DNA of 64,000 bases from Calcarisporiella thermophila CBS 279.70 (GCF_041956535.1 NW_027192191.1:1437443-1501442); one strand, 5' to 3'; shown: positions 24,220 to 37,279, counted from the first letter of the stretch. The notes: a model not told the origin generated them from the letters alone. Made by a program: numbers and translations.

Positions 24220-26432
24220 TTTAAAAATGGAAAAGAGGGAAAAAAAACTATATTTTTAAAGCTAGAGAATATTAGTCTTCCGTAAAGAACAAAAAGAAGA
24301 AAACAGAAAGAGGAAAAAAAAAATCAAACAAAAGCTATAGCAGTTTAGGTACTAGCGCGAAGAAGCGTGTGAAGGAGGAGAGCAAGGTGGGTGAAGGAGA
24401 GGAAAGAGTTAAAGGAGGGCAGCACAAGAAAAAGAAAGTTAATAAAAGGGGGAAAAGGGGGGGAGAGAAAAGAAGAAAAACCGTATTTAAATGATATGTG
24501 TCAACAGCGGAGAAGCCGTGAGCCTGCGAAACACAATCGTGCCCATCGGACTGCACAAGAAACTCTTTCTCTCCAACCGATGGGAAAATATAAATAGAAA
24601 ATAAGATACAATGCGGCCTCACTCATGATAAAGTTAATTTCTGCGGATATTCCGAACCTCCCCCCCCCCCCCTCCTCTCTCCCCTCCCTCTCTCCTGCTC
24701 CACTCTTTGTCCATTTGCCTTGACGTCAGCCGGACTCCCTGTGATTTTGTTCTAGGGTTGTGGATTGTACAGCTGCAAATAGGGGAAAATGCCACCTGCC
24801 TAGTGATCCGAGAAGGCCGGCTTCCGTGAGAACGTAAATGCAAAAAAAAAAAGAATTCTCCCCCATTCTTCCCAGCCAGAGTTGATGGGGAGGAGGAAGC
24901 GACAGGAGTCAGAAGAGTGCAACGTGCAACGTAGTTTTAATTTTCTTCCTTTCCTTTCCTTGGTTTGACTTGGCTTTGCCTTGTCCTCCTGCCGCCTCCC
25001 TCACCCTCTCTCTCTAACCCCTCCCTCCCTCTCTCCTTCCCTCCCCGGGTCCGTGACCATCTTTTGTTGGGTCTTCCCCAAGCACGCATTAACCCATGCT
25101 CTCGATCGGCTGCAGTAGCTTTATTAAACCGTTGGCGAACATGTCGCATTGTTTCTCGCACAGCGCTCTTTTTCCTTATTCTGCTGTATTCTAGTTTATT
25201 TGATCCCTGATCTACAGCCCCCCTCAGCAGCGATCCAGACGGCAGAGGGGGGGGGCGGCATGGCGCGAAAGGGCATAAGCATTGCACCGCTTGTAAGAGC
25301 GCAATAAACCAGTAGTCCAATGGGTGCTCCCAAGAGAGGAAGGTGGCTGTATCCAAAGAGTTTGTGACCCCGTGTAAGCAAACCTTAGAGAGAAAAGGGA
25401 AAGATCAGCCGCTACACATGAGGTTGAGTTGAATGTGTTCAGGGCTCTCATTCTCTCCCCTCCTCCCCTTCCCCCCCCTTCCTTCCCTCTCTTAGGATCG
25501 ACAATTCAATCTTCTTTGGTGCCCTCCCCCAACCTAGGCCCTCCATTGGTGCCTCCTCATCTCCCACGTGAGTTCGTGGAATGGGCCGTGCTACAGCCGC
25601 GGGGTCTGGGCGCTACGAGCACAGGTGCAGCCCGCCTCAGCCTAGCGGTGCACCTGCGATACGGCCGGGAAAAGGCCCCTCTGCCTGAACCTTAGAGTTA
25701 CCGTGCGGATGCTTTTCCGTAGCATTTCTAATCAAGTGTCAGTGTCGTTTCTTGCGTGGAAGCATCGGCGCGCGGAGTCCAGAGGGGGGAACTGAATTCT
25801 TGGAGGAAAAGACGAGGGATCGAGATCCGTTCTCGACCAACTCTGACTGGATCGGCCGTTCCTCTCCTGTCGACCGCCATGGGTGGGTTTCGCTGGTCTC
25901 CCTGCGTTCCCAATTATTAATTTTGTCCAACCTTGTAATTCTACCGCCGTACATTTATTAATCTCGGCTGCTTTTTTTTTAACCCATTCGTCTTGCACTA
26001 CCCGGTTTCCCTGGATTCTAGTTCCTCTTCAGCTCCAGCCTCAACTCTAACCAGCAACCAAAAACTATGAGATCACAAATCAAGGTTCAATAGTGTGGTC
26101 CATGTTTTTTTTTTCCTCTGAGAAATGAGGCGCTCTTCCCCTCACTCCTCCCCCCCCCCAACCTCATCTTTTCCTCAATCCCCTCCCCCCTCCATCCTAT
26201 CAGAAAACCGAACTCCAAGATGCAAGTCACAATTGCGTGACTGTTCAGAGGCTTATCCGTGACTGTCGATTATTTGCGTCATCATACGATCTTTGAGCGA
26301 GGAAGAGTTCGTAAGTGTTCTTTTCGATAGCCTGGGAACTTTCTATAGCGAATTTTGCCGAGCATAATCTCGTATCCCAGTCCATCCGTAGCAAATTTAA
26401 CACAGGCCCGCAGGTGGTATATAAATGGTGCT
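24220..26432. other. Long intergenic region, divergent promoters
   Basis: This 2.2-kb stretch lies between the bZIP gene (minus) and the Lon gene (plus). It holds poly-C tracts near 24661-24672 and 26148-26159 and several purine/pyrimidine-rich blocks. Only short open frames without domain-like content are seen. A TATATAAA at 26418-26425 lies directly in front of the Lon start codons. The length may reflect regulatory content for the bZIP gene. Confidence 0.5.
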
Positions 26433-29400
26433 ATGGCAGTCAATTCCATGCTCTCCTCGGCTTGTGTCTTCTTAGTTCCCAAGCGGACCATTCCCATTCC
26501 AAGTCAATCGTCGATCCGAATCGCTCGTTTACCACAAACACAGCTCCGATCCCCGGCGAACTATGGCTGGCTTCGATGCTCGAGCATCAGTGCACGTTAT
26601 TACACATCACCGGGGCGTGCGCCGATTCATCGGGATCGGAGATGGCTCTCAACGAGAAACTCGAATGAGCTCGGCCCACACGAAAAGGGGCACAATTCGA
26701 TAGAAGCCCTCGGAAGGAGACGGTCTCCATCGAATGGAGCACCCGCAAGCAGCGGGGCGAATAATTCAGGGGAGGGGGAAGGGACCGGCGGCGATGATCA
26801 TGGTCATGGACGCGATCCCAAGGACGGAAGCGAAGGAGGAAGTGGCAGCAACGGGGAAGGAGGGGCTCAGAGCGGAAGCGGCGGATCAGGTGGTGGCGAG
26901 AGCGGTAGCGGGGGAGGAGGTTCACCATTCGACGGAATGCCCCGCACTTTGAACGTGTTAGAGAACTCCCTCCAAAAGCCCTCTATACCCGACAATTACC
27001 CCCAAGTCCTAGCCCTCCCTATCACACGTCGCCCCCTCTTCCCAGGCTTTTACAAGGCTGTTGTTGTGAAGAACCCACAGGTCACCGCTGCCATTAAGGA
27101 GCTGGTAAAGCGGGGACAGCCGTATGTGGGAGCTTTCTTGTTGAAGGACGAGGAACAAGACGTCGATATTGTGAGCGCTGAGGACCAAGTGTATAAGGTG
27201 GGCGTCTTTGCGCAGATCACAAACGTGTTCCCGGCAGGGAACGCAGACGACCAGTCTTTGACCGCTGTATTATATCCACATCGCCGGATCCGGATGTCCG
27301 AGCTTATCACTCCAGGGGCGAGCGAGGATGGCGCGCCCAAGCCAGCTCAGGCCAAGATAGAAGAGCTGCCAGAGGAACCTGCAGTGGCTGGTGGTGAAGG
27401 TGAGTCCGCCTATCCATACCCGTCAACTTAAAAGTATGTTTTTTTTTTCCCTCCCTTAATTAATAACTCTATATAGAAACAGCTATCGAAAAATCGCAAG
27501 AGCAATCACCCCAGCAGCAACAGCAGCAGCAGGCTCAATATGCTACCACATTCCTCCGTAACTATGCGGTATCGCTTGCAAACGTGGAGAATCTTGCGGA
27601 TGAGCCTCACAGCAAACGCAACCGGCTTGTACGCGCCGTCACCTCGGAAATTGTGGCCGTCTTCAAGGACATTGCCGCACTGAACCCGCTCTTCCGGGAC
27701 CAGATTGCGAACTTTTCGATGTCGCACGCTGCAAGCAACATCTTCGAGGAGCCGGCTAAGCTCGCCGATTTTGCTGCCGCCGTTTCCGCGGGCGAGCCAC
27801 GCGAGCTGCAAGAGGTGCTTGAGAGTCTGGTGATTGAGGAGCGGTTGCAGAAGGCGCTTCTGGTGCTGAAGAAAGAGCTGCTCAATGCTCAACTACAGAA
27901 CAAGATTAGCAAGGATGTGGAGAGTAAAATTGCCAAGCGGCAGCGAGAGTACTATCTAATGGAGCAGCTGAAGGGGATCAAGCGTGAGCTGGGGATCGAG
28001 ACGGACGGGAAGGAGAAGCTGGTCGAAAGCTTCAAGGAGAAGGCGGAGAAGCTTGCTATGCCCGAGCAAGTGAAGAAGGTGTTCGAGGAGGAGGTCAACA
28101 AGCTCGCGCACCTGGAGCCCGTTGCTTCGGAGTTCAATGTCACGCGTAATTACCTGGACTGGTTGACCCAGATCCCGTGGGGTCGGCGCTCGATGGAGAA
28201 CTACAATATCCAGCATGCCGTTTCGGTGCTGAACGAAGACCACCACGGTCTACAAGACGTGAAGGATCGGATATTGGAATTCATTGCCGTAGGGAAGCTG
28301 CGAGGAACGGTGGAGGGGAAGATTTTGTGCTTGGTTGGGCCTCCTGGTGTCGGAAAGGTAAATTAGGAGAAGAGAATTTTAGGCGAGAATATGTCTTACT
28401 AAATCAACCATTATTGCGTTTCCTTCCCCCTCCCTCTCCCTCCCCCCCCTTTTTTTTGGGCATAGACTTCTATTGGCAAATCTATTGCTCGTGCCCTCAA
28501 CCGTGAATTCTATCGCTTTAGTGTTGGCGGTCTTACAGATGTGGCTGAAATTAAGGGCCACCGTCGCACCTACGTCGGTGCAATGCCTGGGAAGGTGATC
28601 CAGGCGTTGAAGAAGGTGCAAACGGAGAATCCACTGGTGCTTATTGACGAAGGTACATTCCTCTATCTGCGGTATTGTTTTTTTTTTCATACTCACCTCC
28701 CTCTGGCTTTCTCCCTCTTGCTTAGTTGACAAAATCGGTCGTGGCCACCAAGGTGATCCCTCGTCTGCTTTGCTAGAGTTGTTGGACCCCGAGCAGAATT
28801 CCTCGTTCCTTGACCATTACATGGATGTTCCCGTTGATCTTTCCAAGGTGCTCTTCGTTTGCACTGCAAATGTCCTCGACACAATACCGGGCCCATTGCT
28901 CGACCGTATGGAAGTCATCCAACTCTCTGGATACGTTGCTGAGGAGAAACTTGCCATCGCGTCGCAGTATCTCGCGCCCCAGGCCAAGGCGGCGGCCGGA
29001 TTGGAGCACGCCCACGTGGAGCTACATTCGGATGCCATGGAGGCTCTCATCAAGAACTACTGCCGAGAGAGCGGGGTCAGAAACCTGAAGAAGCACATCG
29101 ATAAGGTTTATCGGAAGGCCGCCTTGAAAATCGTGCGGGACATTGCGGGGGAGGAACGGCTTCCGTCCCAAGAGCTGGATAGTCCTGAGGTGAAGGACCG
29201 GAGTCGCGTTCACGACCCTGTCTCCGCCCAGCATGACCGAGAAAAGGTGAGCATAGGGGATTCGGCCGGTGAATCCGCCAAGAGCGAAGAGAAGAAAATC
29301 ACCATGAGCGAACGCAGCCCTCTAGCCGTTCCGCCCGATGTGCAAGTCGATATCACGGCGCAGAACCTGCAGGAGTACGTGGGGGCGCCCATCTTCCACT

Positions 29401-30083
29401 CCGACCGCCTCTACGATCGCACTCCCCCGGGGGTTGTGATGGGGCTGGCCTGGACTTCGATGGGAGGCTCGTCGCTCTACGTGGAGTCGGTGCTGGAGGC
29501 CGCGCTCCGCTCGCAAAACTCTCACCCGATGATTTCCAAAACGGGCCAGATGGGCGACGTGATGAAGGAATCTACCAGCATCGCGTACACCTTTGCCAAG
29601 GCATTTGTTGCGCGGCGGTGGCCCTCGAACCGATTCTTTGAGCACGCCTCCATCCACCTGCATGTCCCCGAGGGGGCAACGCCCAAGGACGGGCCGTCGG
29701 CCGGCATTACCATGGCCACCTCGCTGCTCTCGCTCGCGCTGGACCGCCCCGTGAACCCAGACGTGGCGATGACGGGCGAGCTGACGTTGACGGGCAAGGT
29801 GTTGAGGATCGGGGGGCTTCGCGAGAAGGTGGTGGCGGCGAAACGGTCCGGGGTGAAGAAGGTCATCTTCCCCAAGGCCAACATCTCGGACTGGGAGGAG
29901 CTGCCCGACTACGTGAAAGAGGGGGTGGAGGGGGTTCCGGTGGAGTGGTATAACGAGGTGTTTGGGGAGTGTTTTGGCGAGGTGGACGGGGATGCTGTGG
30001 GCAAGGAGGTGTGGGGCCCGTATTTCGACCGAGTTTTAGACAAGAAGGCGGACGTTGACCAGGACGAGGGCATTGTGGCGTGA
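26433..30083 (+). CDS. PIM1: Mitochondrial Lon protease (ATP-dependent, Pim1 type)
   Basis: Four exons (26433-27399, 27477-28357, 28466-28652, 28726-30083) give 1130 aa, typical for fungal mitochondrial Lon. It degrades damaged and unassembled matrix proteins. The N terminus is Ser/Arg-rich with few acidic residues, as in a presequence. A Gly/Ser linker then precedes the Lon substrate-binding domain (from about residue 195). Walker A is GPPGVGKTS (from residue 610), Walker B ends LVLIDEVDKIG, and the Ser-Lys dyad is S1003 in KDGPSAG and K1046 in GGLREK. A charged insert of about 70 residues sits between the AAA+ and protease domains. The start is uncertain: the ATGs at 26433 and 26448 both leave a presequence. 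A polyglutamine run begins exon 2. Confidence 0.97.
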
Positions 30084-31084
30084 TAAACCTTTTAGAGCTC
30101 TTTTTATTTTTTTATTCTCTATTTCATCCTATTTTATCGTTGGCCATCTTTGGTTTCCTAGAGGGTGGAGAGGGAGGGGAAGAGAATAAAAGCAACCATC
30201 TGTATCTTCCATGCTCCATTCGGGCTGAGTGTGTAAATAAAGCATCTTGTTTGCTACGGCCCATGCAACTGCAAATGCCAAACACGTATTCACGCAAGGA
30301 GAGGTGCGTCAAGCATGGGGGGAGGATGCCGATAGAGCCGCGTGCGCCGTGCACCACGGGCTGAGGGGGACGCGCGGCGCTATTTCAAGCAGCTTAATTG
30401 ACGGCCGGCGGGACAAGGGCACAGGGGGGAGGATACATCGGTGTGCGAAAGCCAATTAAGTTTGTTGCACCGAAGGTTTCTTTAGGTCAATGCGGGACAA
30501 GAACAAGTTTAATTAATGTTTTGCTTTCTAAGTAAGGTTGCCGTTAATTCGCTCACTGCACACGCGTTTTCAGGGCCAGTTTTTTTTTGTTGTTGTTGGT
30601 GTTGTAACCACCTCTTTCTGCTCTGGTTCATTTCGCTTTCTTCGCCTCCATTCCTTTAGCTCCATTCCTCGGTTCCTGGCTGCTCCCGCCCCTCATCCGC
30701 TATCTGAAAAGGAGCCGGGTTTAAAGCTTTCTTCAAGCTAGACCGTTAAGGATCGGGTCTCCTGTTAAAAGCTGAATCATAACATTACCTTTTATTTTTT
30801 ACCATTAATCCAACTTCTCGAAAAATTTTTTTCTCCCTGTTCCTTCTTGTTCTCTCCACTGACCGACTGCACCCATTCACTTCTCTCATTCACTTCTCTC
30901 CTGCTTACTGCTAGAATCATTTCTGATTGATTTAGGCTCGTCCTGTTTTAATTCCATTTCATTAGTTTGCCACCGCATTCATATTCCCTTCAATTCAACA
31001 CTAGTTAGGATTTTGATTTTGATTTCCTTTATTGTAATCTACACCCATCCCACCATTCTTGTTTGCTTCCTGCGAATTAACACA
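30084..31084. other. Intergenic region
   Basis: This is the 3' flank of Lon, with AATAAA at 30185-30190 and again at 30236-30241, followed by the upstream region of the HARE-HTH gene, which is pyrimidine-rich. No gene seen. Confidence 0.55.
30185..30190 (+). terminator. AATAAA polyadenylation signal
   Basis: A perfect AATAAA lies about 100 nt after the Lon stop codon, and a second copy is at 30236-30241. Confidence 0.45.
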
Positions 31085-32439
31085 ATGACGAAGCGAACAC
31101 ACCTGCCCGTAACTCCAATTGTCCAGGCGGTAATCATAGTTTTGGCCGAGGCCGGAGAACCGCTCCCGCTCTCCTTCATTGTCGGTAAGTCTATTGACCA
31201 CTCCCATTGCTTCGCCTGTGTCTTTTCTAAACCGCATATCTGTGTGTTCTTCTATATTGAAAGACAAGATCAAGACAAAAGCTCTCCATGATTTAAAGTA
31301 AGTCAAGAATTCATTCCCTAAATTACCCAATCATGCATATTGGAATGAACTCATCCTGAATGATTTCTCCATTTTCTAGAGGACAAACCCCCAAGAACAC
31401 TGTGAGCGGCGAGATTAGCAAATACCTTGCCAGTTTCAAAAATAGGAATGCCGCGCCCCTCATTCGGTATGGCCAAGGGCGGAACACACGTTTCGGACTG
31501 CGCACAAAAGTTGCCGCCGCCTTGTTAAAGAACATGCAGGATAGGCAAGCGTCACTTAAGCGAGCCGCTCGAAGATGTCCTCAAGATAGGCAAGACATCG
31601 AGCCAGTGCCTTGCGTGGAAAATCAACAGGAAATAGAAGCTGAAATAGAATCGAGCAGGGATGGTGGCAAATGGACGAGGGACGACTCCAGCTCGCCCGC
31701 CTCTTCGCCCCCGCGGACGTCTGACTTTGAGGAGGCGGTTTACAACAGCACTGTCACCACTTCCAGCCCTCCGGCTCGGACCCCCTCACCTTGCAGCCAG
31801 CTGTCCTCAGACCGCTCCTCGTATTCCCCTGGTTGTTCCTCTCCAGGCCCGGAGCACTTCTCCGCTATTTCCTCGTCATGCGAGGAGAGCGAGGGAGAAG
31901 AGGAGGCTGAGTACAGCACGAAGCAAGGCGAGATCGCCTTATCCAGCGAAGATAGATTGATCGAGTACGGAAACGCCCTGATGCGAACAAACCCCCTCTG
32001 CGCTCTTCTCTTGGCCGCGGAGTCATCGGCCTGCCCCTTTCTCAGCTATGCTAAGCTCGAGCAACACCACGCATCATTATTGCTCACCGACTCCCTCTTT
32101 ACTCCTGTACTCCCCTTTGCCCACCGTGACTCCTCATATTCTTCAGAAGCGCTACCTCCACTCTCATACCCGTCGGCTGCATCGTATCCCATGGATTGGG
32201 ATGCGAGTGGAGACCACCTTTATTCCAGGGGAGCCACCAGCCGCAGTTTGTCATGTGATGCTTCTGCTGGGGTGCGTCCCCCACTTTCCCAGCCGATGGC
32301 TGCGACGCTCTCCTCCCCCCCAAGCCATGTTCGAAGCAGTTTGCACCTGCATCAGCATCAAGCGCCCACACAAGTTGACACTCTGCGGTCCAAGAGAGCC
32401 GTGTCCCTTGCCAGTGCAACCGCGTTCACAACCGACTGA
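31085..32439 (+). CDS. HARE-HTH (winged helix) domain protein
   Basis: Three exons (31085-31184, 31264-31297, 31380-32439) give 397 aa; the middle exon is only 34 nt. The first 85 residues look like a HARE-HTH domain: a helix in IVQAVIIVLAEAGEPLPLSF, then DKIKTKALHDLKGQTPKNTV, then EISKYLASF, and a wing ending IRYGQGRNTRFGL. This fold occurs in ASXL proteins and restriction-like factors and is thought to read DNA or chromatin. The rest is low complexity, rich in Ser, Pro and acidic residues, with no other domain I can name. A nuclear regulatory role is inferred. Confidence 0.7.
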
Positions 32440-33318
32440 GGGGCCATCGACATATCCGCGTCTATTTTGTTTTAACTCATAATTTGGTATATATATGTGT
32501 GTTTTTTTAATCAGTAGTGTCTCCTTTATACTCTTGATTAGCTATTATCTCTCTTTTTTAATTAATTCTATGTTTTGCTTTGACCACCCTTCCTCCCTTC
32601 CCTCTCCTCCCCCACACTGTTATATGGATGAGTTTTTTGATGCGCGCTAGATGAGATTAGATGACGGAAGAGAGCGGAAGTGTGTGGGGGGATTCCAAGC
32701 ATGTACTATAATGGCATTTTCATCCTCCATCATTTTTCTCCCATTTATCTTCACTTTCTCTTGGCCAGCCCGTTATAGTAATAAATAAATGACTCCCACC
32801 CACCCGGCCTGCTACTTTCTTCTACGAGACCAACATGACTGCTCACTTTTTAAAACCCGGTAGGTCACAAAAAGGCACCCGCATCGTTTGATTTGTGATG
32901 TGTCTGGGAAAATACGCATTGGTAGAGCATCCACCGCACATTGATTGCCACCACCCTGCGGCGCAGCATGTTTGTGCTGTTTATGTTGGCTCAGCTTCGT
33001 TCGGGCCGTCTTCTGCTCCATTGAGGCCATCATTTATTTACATTCATTTCTGCGCTCGCCGCATCCCCTCTCCTCTCCACCAGAGACATCTATTTCAATT
33101 CCGAGCTCGGTTTGCTCTTCCAAACTTTCTCTGGCTCTGGTGCCTCAAGCTTAGACTTGCTTTATTTATTTTCACCCGCACTTTTCAACCCTCTACTTAG
33201 TTGCCACCGCTTGCCAATCCGCTTGGATAGCCCCCACCCAAGTCATCATTTCTAGCTTGTTTCCTCCAATTGACGCTCACCCTGCAAGCAAAGCCCGACG
33301 AACAACATCAGCATAAGG
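32440..33318. other. Intergenic region
   Basis: This lies between the HARE-HTH gene and the C2H2 gene, both plus-strand. It is AT-rich at first, then pyrimidine-rich towards the C2H2 start. No gene seen. Confidence 0.5.
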
Positions 33319-33999
33319 ATGATGATGTTCCTTACCACCTCCACCTGGAACCGCCAACATCGTCTTTCCGCGGTAAGGGAAGACCGCGACCCGCAGTCTC
33401 GCCATCGTTCCTTGGATGAGGAGGCCCATTCTGCCGCAGCTGTGATGGCCCGCTGGGCGAGCTTATACCATCGCCGCCCCCCACGTCCGCGTCCTCGGTT
33501 GCCTGCAACCCCGGAGAGTACCAATGATGTGAAGGAAAATGATGAAAAGGAAGAGGAAGAGGAAGAAGAGGAGGAGGAGAAGTTCAGAGAGTGGACTCCT
33601 CTCAGCTTTGCATCTGAATGGAGTGATGACCCCACCGCCCGCATCTCTCCGCCATATACACCCTCCCAATCCTCGGCCTCATCCAACTCCTACGGTTTCC
33701 CATCCTCTCCCTCTGCAGCTGCCGCCGCTGGTTCGGCATCTTCCTCCTCCTCCGCCTCTTCCTCTTCCTCCTCCTCCTCCTCCTCCTCTACCCCAACGAC
33801 CGGCCAAAGACGGAGGCGCGGTACCCGTGTCATGCCCGTCTGCAAAGTATGTGGTGCCACCTTCAACAGAGTTTATGATTTGCATAGACATATGCGACGG
33901 CATATGGGCGATGGCGGCGTGCGGTGTGAGGTATGTGGGAAGCAATTTACGAGACGGGATGCACTGTTACGGCACTTGCGTAGAAAACTTCACGGTTAG
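33319..33999 (+). CDS. C2H2 zinc finger protein, two fingers
   Basis: A single-exon gene of 226 aa. Two adjacent classical C2H2 fingers close the protein: CKVCGATFNRVYDLHRHMRRH and CEVCGKQFTRRDALLRHLRRK followed by LH. In front lie a polyglutamate run, an acidic Ser/Pro-rich region and a long polyserine run coded by TCC-type repeats, typical of an activation region and linker. Two C-terminal fingers suggest a sequence-specific regulator, but the target is unknown. An in-frame ATG at 33322 or 33325 could equally be the start. Confidence 0.85.
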   Translation: MMMFLTTSTWNRQHRLSAVREDRDPQSRHRSLDEEAHSAAAVMARWASLYHRRPPRPRPRLPATPESTNDVKENDEKEEEEEEEEEEKFREWTPLSFASEWSDDPTARISPPYTPSQSSASSNSYGFPSSPSAAAAAGSASSSSSASSSSSSSSSSSTPTTGQRRRRGTRVMPVCKVCGATFNRVYDLHRHMRRHMGDGGVRCEVCGKQFTRRDALLRHLRRKLHG

Positions 34000-34302
34000 A
34001 ATAGAAAGATAGAGCTATTTATTTTTTTTTTAATTGTCTTGCTGTATTCGGCCTCTTAGTTACGGTACCATCTAAAAATTTTTGTGTGTATTTCTCACTT
34101 TTATTTTTATTCTTATTTTTGTTGTTTCTTTCTTTTTTTTTTTCCTTATCTATTGTACATACTAAAACAATGGGGGGCGACTCTTCTTATAGATCCATAA
34201 TATACAGGAAATTTATGGTTTACTTCCCTGATTATTTTAAACAAATAGTACACAACACATAGATAATACAAGGAAATTCACGGGGAAAAATTAGGCCCTG
34301 TT
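34000..34302. other. Convergent 3' region, T-rich
   Basis: This lies between the stops of the C2H2 gene (plus) and MIS12 (minus). Long T tracts occur at 34020-34035 and 34132-34143. No gene seen. Confidence 0.55.
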
Positions 34303-35032
34303 TTATCGTGCCTCTTCTAGTTTCTGGACTTCCTCTAGCTCGTTTGTCAGCGCTTTTACCTGATCAACGACAAAGGCGAAGCTGTCACTCAATGGGGTCA
34401 CTACAGCAAAAGCGAAAAAAGGGTTGTAGGCCGGGTTATTGAACTACTAAAGTAGAGGCGAGAGAGAGCCAGACTACCCTACCATTGTGTTCGTTAGCGA
34501 TAGTCTCTAGATACCCCAATCGCTCTTTTAGTTTTTTCATCCTCTCATGCTGCTTGCAGGTTTTCCGCATCTCCATTTTGAGTCTATAGTTAAAGGCCTT
34601 GGCGGCAATAATACGCCGGCGATAAAGATCAAGCTCCTCGTCGAGTGCATTTTCTTCTTCTTCCCGCACCTGATAGTCAAGGCCCTAATAATGAAGAGAC
34701 GCGAGGTGGATGAGGAACTATTATGAAGAGCATGTAAATAATCCAAATCGCACCTGCTGGTGCTTTAAAAGCGTCCCCTCTGGCACGGAGAAAACATTTT
34801 TCAGCACATATAATTCAAATAGATCGAAATTCTTATCCACGTTGGCCTCGAGGAGCGTTTCTGCCAGGTGCATTCCGGCATCATCTGGCTTGCCTGTCAT
34901 GTTTTCAACGAACTCAGCCAAATTCTCCGTGGCCTTGTAGACGATGCTGTTGACAGCATTGATAACTTCATCTACGAATGTGAGCGGGAGAAAATTAAGG
35001 TGTTCGGTGATAAGCTCATTGGTGTCTGTCAT
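34303..35032 (-). CDS. MIS12: Kinetochore protein Mis12
   Basis: Three exons (35032-34754, 34684-34483, 34400-34303) give 192 aa. Mis12 is a subunit of the MIND/Mis12 complex that bridges inner centromere and Ndc80. The N terminus LITEHLNFLPLTFVDEVINAVNSIVYKATENLAEFVE is the family signature, followed by GMHLAETLLEANVDKNFDLFELYVLKN. The second half is a long charged coiled coil (RRRIIAAKAFNYRLKMEMRK, then KALTNELEEVQKLEEA). Head to head with ataxin-10, with 144 bp between the starts. Confidence 0.9.
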
Positions 35033-35176
35033 GGGATTCTGATTTATTGTGTTAAACGCGGTATTAATTAAACGCGACCAGCATTAGAAGATGGTTGCTG
35101 CGGACTGGCAGTCACATTTTACATAAATCTATTTTGCGCTACCTTAATAAAATGAAAAGAGGGGACCTCTTCGACC
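35033..35176. promoter_or_regulatory. Short bidirectional promoter (MIS12 / ataxin-10)
   Basis: Only 144 bp separate the divergent start codons, so initiation signals for both genes must overlap here. Confidence 0.5.
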
Positions 35177-37279
35177 ATGCTACTGGAACCAGGACATGAC
35201 CTCCACCACAGGCTTCTCTTCGGGTTACGTCAAGTACTCCACCCAGAATGTTCTCCAGAATGTGCCAAGACTCTCGAATCGGTAGCAAAAGCACTCGCCA
35301 CCTCGCGCCCCCAGGAAGGATGGTAAATTCCAGAATTCAGAGAGCGTTTATTTAGTTGGTAATAAACTAGATATTAACATTAATCAGGGAGGTACGAGAC
35401 ACGGAGGTGTGGATTGCTTTTTCTGATGCATACGGCAATCTATCGAAACTGTTTGAGGAGGATTCTGGGCTGAAAATGAATGACATTGAGGAAGTTATGC
35501 TCGGAATTTTGAAGGTGACCCGGAATCTAGCAGCCGGAGTGCCGAAAAACCAGAGAGAAATATTGTAGGAGCGTTTGAACCGACTTAATTTTGGGTTTTG
35601 AACTAATCTTTTCTTATTCTTTCATCCAGCGAAAGAGGCTCATTTGAGATCATAGTGGGATGGGTTAAGAAGTTAAACGCAGAGACGTTGGAGACAAGTA
35701 ATGACAAACGTATCTATCTAAAAATGAATACCGCTTCCTTTCTTCCTCACATTGTCTTCTAACGTCCTGTGTCCGATACTAGGCAAACTATTACTTCGCA
35801 TTGCCCTCCAAACTCTTTCAAATACCGTTACCGCTAATGAAGAATTGATTAAACGCGCGTGGAACCTCTGGATTTGTGACGATGTTATTGGGTATTAAAA
35901 GTTTTTTTGACTCCACTGGCGGTTATTGCTCATGCTTATTTTGATGATAGTGGGCTATTAAGAAGAGAAGATAATGACCTCTTCGAGGTGTCCATGATAT
36001 GTCTAAACAATAACCTAGCAGGAAGCAAAGAACAAAGGTTGGGAGACCTATATCGTTTCATAAAGATGTCCTCCGCCTGCTCACTGTTCTTTTTTTTTGG
36101 AGGCAGTATGCTGTTCGTGAGCTCAGATTTTGGTCGTCAAACGCTTGAACTCTGCTTGTTAAAATCAGAGCACCTTCTTCATGATGAATCGCAAAATTTT
36201 GAGAGAGTGTAGGTGGATGCTTATAGTCCTCTTGTCGTTGATGCTAACCCTAACGTTTCCAATGTAGACACGATACCGTATCTATTTTAGTCCGCCATAA
36301 TCTGGCCTCCAAAATTTGGTCTCTCCTCCGCTCTCCAAATAAGTAAGCCAAACCAAAGTATTTGCATAACTCTACTCTATCTAACAACATAGCGCTTTAT
36401 AGCCAAACCCCTCTTTCGCCGGCGCAGATACCGTTCCTAAAATTCTACGCAGAGCACACACAAATACCATCCGAACTAGAGACCGAATGGTTCTGTCGTG
36501 AATTCTTAAAGATATCAGATCATTTTTCAGTGCTACTAGACCAGATAACCAATAGCAAGAGCAATCTTAAAGAAGCGGATGGAGATGGCCGTTCGAGTGA
36601 TAATACTAGTGGTTCAACATTGGATGTCGAGAGCATGAGCCAGCTGCATGCTGGGCTTGTGCTCATGCTTCAAGTCCTTGCTCGCACTGCAGAGCAAGTG
36701 GGCGACATTATGCTGAGAGAGGGCATTGTGGACCGCTGTGTCACCCTCTTAGGACAATGCGAGAAATCTCTTCCGCGAGCATCCAAACCGGCCAACGTCA
36801 CTCTGACCCATGAGGAAGAGGAGAGCGCGGCAAAAGGATTTATGTACATTCGACGGGATCTTGTCAGGGTCATCGGTAACATGGCCCATGGACGCCGGGC
36901 AGTGCAGGATAAAGTGCGGGAGCTAGGTGGCGTTCCACTTATCCTCAACCAGGCGAATATTGACGACTACAATCCATGTGAGTTCAAATCGTTTTGCTTG
37001 TCACTCCCCTTTCCCCTTCCTTAATATCACATTTCATGATCTTTCAAAAGGACTGGCCCTTTATTTTTGCTAATTCCTCTCTGTTTTCATAAAGATATCC
37101 GCGAATACACAATACTGGCGATCCGCAACCTCATGGCTGACAACGCAGAGAATCAGCAATTCCTCAAGGATCTCAGACCGATCGGGGCTGCTCAACACCC
37201 CGTTCTTCAGGAGGTGGGGTATCGAACCGAATTGGCCCCCGATGGGACAGTGCGGGTTGTGAGGGCCAAGAGGGATTAG
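35177..37279 (+). CDS. ATXN10: Ataxin-10 family protein (yeast Ctr86-like)
   Basis: Nine exons (35177-35322, 35388-35564, 35630-35697, 35783-35891, 35951-36037, 36107-36208, 36268-36342, 36403-36977, 37095-37279) give 507 aa. The family is an armadillo-like helical repeat protein implicated in cytokinesis. Diagnostic strings are TRNLAAGVPKNQ, RIALQTLSNTVTANEEL, VIGNMAHGRRAVQD, and the C-terminal ataxin-10 domain with GGVPLILNQANIDDYNPYIRE, then YTILAIRNLMADNAENQQF. Several early exons are under 110 nt, so their junctions were fixed mainly by phase; the GTTGGG donor at 36038 is the least conventional. Confidence 0.9.
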
